Of a stretch of DNA of 64,000 nucleotides, positions 58,677 through 64,000 are shown in pieces; positions within the stretch are counted from its first letter, which is position 1, and each line of letters starts with the position of its first letter. The notes under the pieces were generated by a model, which saw nothing but the letters and a program-made list of their open reading frames with translations, was not told where the DNA came from and did no database searches. The stretch spans positions 2,170,001 to 2,234,000 of the forward strand of contig NZ_CP051685.1 of the NCBI RefSeq assembly GCF_012849555.1. Reading direction: 5' to 3'. This DNA is from Massilia forsythiae. Lineage in GTDB: Bacteria; Pseudomonadota; Gammaproteobacteria; Burkholderiales; Burkholderiaceae_D. The position numbers and the translations under genes were made by a program.

Positions 58677-60929
58677 TCAAACGACCAGCTTGTCCGGCGT
58701 AATCGGCAAATCCCGGATCCGCTTGCCCGTCGCGTGATAGATCGCATTCGCGACCGCTGCCGCCACCCCGGTGATCCCGATCTCGCCCACGCCCTTGGTA
58801 CCGAGCTCGTTGATGTGCGGGTCATGCTCGTCCACCACCGTGATGTCGATGTCGCCGATATCGGCATTCACCGGCACGTGGTAATCGGCCAGGTTGGCAT
58901 TCACCGCGCGCCCGAAACGCCAATCCATTTCCGTCTTTTCCATCAGGCCCATGCCGAGTCCCCAGACGATCCCGCCCATCAGCTGGCTGTGCGTGGTTTT
59001 GCTGTTCAATACGCGGCCCACGCCGTATGCGCCGACCACGCGCGGCACCCGCACCGTGCCGAGGTCCGGGTCCACGTGCACTTCGACGAACACCGCGCCG
59101 AAAGCCTGCATCGCGTAGCGCTTCTTTTCGTCACCCTGGTCGGCGCTGGCTTCGGCGCCGATCGGCTTGCCGCCGTTGCGCGCCACTACCGCGCCCATGG
59201 CCTCGCGCCGTTGTGGATCGGCCTTGGCGCGCAGCCAGCCGTCGACCGCTTCGATATCGGCTGGAGTCAAGCCGTGCAGCGGCGAGGCGCTGTCGCCCAG
59301 CGCCGTCGCGATCAGCTTGTCGCGCGCCGCGGTCGCCGCCTGGTACACGGCCGGGCCGACGCTGGCCACCGTCTGCGAGCCGCCCGATACCGGCGCTTCC
59401 GGAAAGCGCGTGTCGCCCAGCTCGAAGCGGATGGTCGATACCGGCATGCCCAGCGCGTCGGCCGCCACCTGCGTCATTACCGTATAGGTGCCGGTACCCA
59501 GGTCGTGGGTACCGCTGCGCACCAGCGCCGTGCCGTCCGCATTGATCAATGCCGAGGCTTTGGCGCCCTTGCGGTTGGCCGGGTAGGCGCAGGTCGCCAT
59601 GCCCCAGCCGACCAGCGTGCGTCCCTTGCGCATCGATCCCGGCGCCGCTGTGCGGCGCGCCCAGCCGAAGCGCTCGGCGCCGACCCGGTAGCACTCGCGC
59701 AGCGACTTGCTCGACCACGGAATGTCCTTCTCCGGATCCTTCTCGGCATAGTTCAACAGGCGCAGCCGCACTGGATCCATGTCGAGGGCGTAGGCCAGTT
59801 CGTCCATCGCCGATTCCAGCGCGAAGCTGCCGCTCGATTCGCCCGGCGCGCGCATGTAGGTCGGTACGCCGACGTTCAGCGTCGCCAGGCGCTGCGAAGT
59901 CTGCAGGCTGTCGCTGGCATAGGCTTTACGGGTGACAGCAGTGCAGGGCTCGACGAAGTCGTCCACGAACGAGGTGCTGGAGATGGTGTCGTGCATGACG
60001 GCCAGCAGCTTGCCGTCACGGCTGGCGCCCAGGCGCAAGTGCTGCTCAGTCAGCGGACGGGCGCCGACCGGCCCGTACATCTGCGTGCGCTCGAGCGCCA
60101 GTTTCACCGGCACGCCGGCGACGCGCGAGGCCATCGCCGCCAGCATCACATGCGACCAGGTCGTGCCCTTGCTGCCGAAGCCGCCGCCCACGAACGGACA
60201 CACGACGCGGATTCTTTCGACGTCGATACCGAAGGTCTGGGCCGCCACCTTGCGCACGCCGCTGACGTTCTGGGTCGAGTCGTACAGCGTCAATCCCTCC
60301 GCTTGCCAATCCGCGATGGTCGCGTGCGGCTCGAGCGGATTGTGGTTTTCCATCGGCGTGGTGAAGGTGACGTCGATGCGCGAGGCCGCGCTTTCCAGGC
60401 CGCGCACCGCGTTGCCGCGCCCGGTCTCGGGCGGCCGGTCGGGTTGCGGCTCGGGGCGGCGCGGACGCAGCTTGGCCTGCTGGAAATCCAGCTGCGCCGG
60501 TTCGGCGGCATAGCGCACCTGCAGGCTGCGCGCTGCGGCGCGCGCATGCTCGAAGGTGTCCGCCACCACCACCGCGATCGGCTGCGCGTTGTACTGGACG
60601 CGGTCGTCCTGCAGCAGCGACAACTTCGGGTTCGGCGGCTGCTTCTTCTGGTCCGGCTTCGACTGCTCGCCGCCGCCGGTCTTGCCTTCGCCTCCTTCCT
60701 TGGGCTTGGGCAGGCGCGGCGCATTCTCGTGCGTCAGCACCAGTATCACGCCCGGCATGCGTTTCACCATCGCGCTGTCGATCGCCGTGATGCGTCCCTT
60801 CGGCACCGTCGACAGCACCATCACGCCGTGCGCCAGGCGCGGCAGCTTGTGCTCGGCCGAATAGGTCGCCTGGCCGGTGACCTTCAAACGGCCGTCGAGG
60901 CGGTCGATTCCTTGTCCGATGACACTCAT
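58677..60929 (-). CDS. paoC: Aldehyde oxidoreductase molybdopterin subunit, PaoC/YagR type (copy 2)
   Basis: The catalytic molybdenum subunit, about 750 residues. It shares YVGGGFGSKG-like FVGGGFGSKG, MRAPGESSGSFALESAMDEL and THDLGTGTYTVMTQ with copy 1, and the active-site region GTKGVGEIGITG. Compared with copy 1 it has a Gly/Lys/Glu-rich insertion (KPKEGGEGKTGGGEQSKPDQ) after about residue 70. The ATG at 60929 overlaps the FAD-subunit stop by four bases; the longer open frame to 61619 is a shadow of that gene. A REPIN-like element lies 28 bases beyond the stop. Confidence 0.92.
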   Translation of the reverse strand: MSVIGQGIDRLDGRLKVTGQATYSAEHKLPRLAHGVMVLSTVPKGRITAIDSAMVKRMPGVILVLTHENAPRLPKPKEGGEGKTGGGEQSKPDQKKQPPNPKLSLLQDDRVQYNAQPIAVVVADTFEHARAAARSLQVRYAAEPAQLDFQQAKLRPRRPEPQPDRPPETGRGNAVRGLESAASRIDVTFTTPMENHNPLEPHATIADWQAEGLTLYDSTQNVSGVRKVAAQTFGIDVERIRVVCPFVGGGFGSKGTTWSHVMLAAMASRVAGVPVKLALERTQMYGPVGARPLTEQHLRLGASRDGKLLAVMHDTISSTSFVDDFVEPCTAVTRKAYASDSLQTSQRLATLNVGVPTYMRAPGESSGSFALESAMDELAYALDMDPVRLRLLNYAEKDPEKDIPWSSKSLRECYRVGAERFGWARRTAAPGSMRKGRTLVGWGMATCAYPANRKGAKASALINADGTALVRSGTHDLGTGTYTVMTQVAADALGMPVSTIRFELGDTRFPEAPVSGGSQTVASVGPAVYQAATAARDKLIATALGDSASPLHGLTPADIEAVDGWLRAKADPQRREAMGAVVARNGGKPIGAEASADQGDEKKRYAMQAFGAVFVEVHVDPDLGTVRVPRVVGAYGVGRVLNSKTTHSQLMGGIVWGLGMGLMEKTEMDWRFGRAVNANLADYHVPVNADIGDIDITVVDEHDPHINELGTKGVGEIGITGVAAAVANAIYHATGKRIRDLPITPDKLVV

Positions 60930-61924
60930 GCGCTTCCTCCGGCGTTGTCCTGGGCTTCGCGCAGGGCGCGCACGATGGCGCGTTCGGCGAGCTTGATCTT
61001 GAATCGGTTGTCCTTGAAGCCGTGCGCCCCTGCCAGGAGCAGCGCGGCGGCGTGATTCGAGCGCGCATCGTCGAGCGCATGCCCGGCCAGCAGCGCCTCC
61101 GCCGCCGGCATGCGCCATGGCTTGTGCGCGACGCCGCCGAGGGCGATGCGCGCCTGGCGCACCACGCCGCCGGAGACGTCCAGCGCCGCCGCCACCGAGA
61201 CCAGCGCGAACGCGTAACTGTTGCGGTCGCGTACCTTCAGATAGTGGGTGTGACGCGCGAACAGCGGCGGCGGCAGGTCGACCGACGTGATCAGTTCGCC
61301 CGGCTGCAGCACGGTGTCGACCTGCGGCGTCGCGCCCGGCAGGCGATGGAATTCCAGTATCGGAATGCTGCGCGCGCCGCGCGGCCCGCTGACCTGCACC
61401 ACCGCGTCGAGCGCGGCCAGGGCCACGTTCATGTCCGACGGATTCACCGCGATGCAGGCGTCGCTTGTGCCCAGGATCGCATGCGTGCGGTTGACGCCCT
61501 CGCGTGCCCCACAGCCGCTGCCGGGCGCGCGCTTGTTGCACATGGCGAAGGCGGTGTCCATGAAGTAGGGACAGCGCGTGCGTTGCAGCAGGTTGCCGCC
61601 GACCGTCGCCATGTTGCACAGCTGCGGCGAGGCGCCCGCCAGCAGCGCCTGCGTCAGCAGCGGATAGCGGGTGCGCACCAGCAAATGGTTGGCGGTGTCG
61701 CTGTTGCGCGCCAGCGCGCCGATGCGCAGGCCGCCGCCGGGCAGCTCGGTGATGTCCGCCAGCCCGATGTGGTTGATGTCGACCAGGCGCGCCGGCCGCT
61801 CGACGTCGCCTTTCATGAGGTCGATCAGGTTGGTGCCGCCGCCGATGAACTTGCTGTTCGGCTGCTGGACCAGGCGCAGCGCCGACGCCGGGTCGACGGC
61901 CTGGTCGAATTCGATGGAATGCAT
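60926..61924 (-). CDS. paoB: Aldehyde oxidoreductase FAD-binding subunit, PaoB/YagS type (copy 2)
   Basis: 332 residues, somewhat shorter than copy 1. FAD loops SKFIGGGTNLIDL and NMATVGGNLLQRTRC are conserved, and the Cys insertion RCPYFMDTAFAMCNKR with PGSGC is present, so a [4Fe-4S] cluster as in E. coli PaoB is likely. GAGGAG lies ahead of the start. It follows the Fe-S gene by 10 bases. Confidence 0.9.
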   Translation of the reverse strand: MHSIEFDQAVDPASALRLVQQPNSKFIGGGTNLIDLMKGDVERPARLVDINHIGLADITELPGGGLRIGALARNSDTANHLLVRTRYPLLTQALLAGASPQLCNMATVGGNLLQRTRCPYFMDTAFAMCNKRAPGSGCGAREGVNRTHAILGTSDACIAVNPSDMNVALAALDAVVQVSGPRGARSIPILEFHRLPGATPQVDTVLQPGELITSVDLPPPLFARHTHYLKVRDRNSYAFALVSVAAALDVSGGVVRQARIALGGVAHKPWRMPAAEALLAGHALDDARSNHAAALLLAGAHGFKDNRFKIKLAERAIVRALREAQDNAGGSA

Positions 61925-61934
61925 GCGCGCCTCC

Positions 61935-62603
61935 TCAGGCCTTGGCGGTCGCGCGGATGGCGGCGACGATGTTGTTGTAGGCGCCGCAGCGGCACAGGTT
62001 GCCGCTCATGCGTTCGCGGATCTCCGGATCGGTGAAGGCGATGGCCTGCTCGCGCACGTTCGGGCTGACGGCGCTGGCGGTGCCGGCGCGCATCTCGGCG
62101 ATGCAGGCCACCGCGGAACAGATCTGGCCCGGCGTACAGTAGCCGCACTGGAAGGCGTCGTGCTCGATGAAGGCGGCCTGGATCGGCGCCAGTTGTTCTC
62201 CCTGGGCGATGCCTTCGATGGTCGTGATCTTCGCGCCCCGGTGCATGATGGCCAGCGTCAGGCAGGCATTCACCCGGCGGCCGTCGACCAGCACGGTGCA
62301 GGCGCCGCACTGGCCGCGATCACACCCTTTCTTGGTACCCGTCAGGCCGATCGATTCGCGCAAGGCGTCGAGCAGGGTCACGCGCGGCTCCAGGGACAAT
62401 TGGTGGTCGGTGCCGTTGATGTTCAGGGTCAGCGGACGCGCCGGCGCCATGGGTGCGGGCGCGGGACCGGGCGTTGCCGCGGCGGCTGCCGCGTGGACGG
62501 GCAACTGGGTGGCGCCGGCGGCGAGCAGGGCGGATTGCATGAAGCCGCGGCGTGCATTGTCCACCTCTGCTTCGGTGGACGGATCGGGTAGCTGGTCGGA
62601 CAT
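61935..62603 (-). CDS. paoA: Aldehyde oxidoreductase [2Fe-2S] subunit, PaoA/YagT type, Tat-exported (copy 2)
   Basis: 222 residues. ARRGFMQSALLAAGA near the N-terminus is a likely twin-arginine signal, which would export the folded heterotrimer to the periplasm, as in E. coli PaoABC. After an Ala/Pro linker come the cluster motifs CDRGQCGAC, CGYCTPGQ and CRCGAYNN. The ATG at 62603 is chosen because it puts the RR motif at the expected distance; the frame is open to 62645. First gene of the second operon. Confidence 0.9.
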   Translation of the reverse strand: MSDQLPDPSTEAEVDNARRGFMQSALLAAGATQLPVHAAAAAATPGPAPAPMAPARPLTLNINGTDHQLSLEPRVTLLDALRESIGLTGTKKGCDRGQCGACTVLVDGRRVNACLTLAIMHRGAKITTIEGIAQGEQLAPIQAAFIEHDAFQCGYCTPGQICSAVACIAEMRAGTASAVSPNVREQAIAFTDPEIRERMSGNLCRCGAYNNIVAAIRATAKA

Positions 62604-62862
62604 CGAGGGCTTTCGCAGGAAGGATGTAATCAAGGAAACAAGCATCCCATTATGTGCTTGCCATCCTGCGCTTCTGTTAGGTTGCCCACATAGCCAGCCA
62701 TTCGGTGACTTGTACGCGATCCGGAACAGTCACGGTACAACCGGCGGCGCACCTGTTGCGTTCCCGGAACGGTGAGTACCCTGCGCGCCGGGCAAGGCCG
62801 CTGGCACGGCCCTTGCGATTGCCTTCCTTGCATCGCCACCCATCAACGACTCCGGAAACGCC

Positions 62863-63969
<1,107 letters not shown>

Positions 63970-63991
63970 ATCACCCAACAAGGAGAAAATC

Positions 63992-64000
63992 ATGAGCGAT
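63992..64000 (+). CDS. Start of a gene cut by the window, perhaps S-formylglutathione hydrolase
   Basis: ATGAGCGAT follows a strong AAGGAG ribosome site 22 bases after frmA. Only three codons are visible. In related bacteria the next gene is often the S-formylglutathione hydrolase, but the sequence here cannot show it. Confidence 0.4.

Noticed and set aside
58677..61619. 980-codon frame suggesting a fused FAD/molybdopterin subunit
   Set aside because: The upstream part is low-complexity shadow of the FAD-subunit gene. The family start is at 60929, with a four-base overlap as in copy 1.

Overview
The window looks like the replication-origin region of a high-G+C betaproteobacterium of the Oxalobacteraceae, probably close to Massilia/Telluria. 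The grounds are the divergent dnaA-dnaN-gyrB and rpmH-rnpA-yidD-yidC-mnmE blocks around an oriC-like spacer, the 16S rRNA text, and the overall gene content. This placement is inference from the sequence alone.

Layout. 0-6.7 kb: the 3' part of folE, a stranded IS5-type transposase N-domain, an aldo/keto reductase, a lipoprotein, and a first PaoABC-type molybdenum aldehyde oxidoreductase operon. 6.9-12.3 kb: a five-gene leftward efflux operon (MarR, FUSC permease, DUF1656, HlyD adaptor, NodT-type outer-membrane factor). 12.4-18.2 kb: a HAD phosphatase, an overlapping TonB-dependent receptor/glycerophosphodiesterase pair, and an acyltransferase-3 membrane protein. 18.4-19.7 kb: a small cassette with visibly lower G+C, made of Hcp, an M74-type murein endopeptidase and an exported probable immunity protein. 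19.9-26.5 kb: a complete type I Wadjet anti-plasmid operon (jetABCD) directly downstream of gyrB. 26.6-36.8 kb: the replication-origin core.

36.8-45.2 kb: a divergent LysR/SDR pair, a DUF1439-like lipoprotein, a 69-residue Cys-rich protein, an HPt protein paired with a CAP-domain lipoprotein, pssA, a CsoR/FrmR-type repressor, a second aldo/keto reductase and a D,D-carboxypeptidase. 45.3-51.2 kb: an alpha/beta hydrolase, a thioredoxin-like ferredoxin, and an Mla-type lipid ABC operon whose permease carries a fused STAS-like domain. 51.3-52.8 kb: a B12-binding radical SAM protein. 53.0-58.5 kb: a complete rRNA operon (16S, tRNA-Ile, tRNA-Ala, 23S, 5S) with promoter, two boxA sites and terminator. 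58.7-64 kb: a second, diverged PaoABC operon whose Fe-S subunit has a Tat signal, then frmA and the first codons of the next gene.

Four copies of a roughly 125-bp element built from two inverted REP palindromes (REPIN-like) lie just beyond gene 3' ends. Two of them directly follow the two Pao operons. The most notable systems are the Wadjet operon beside oriC, the adjacent Hcp-effector-immunity cassette, and the REPIN family with one apparently flipped body.
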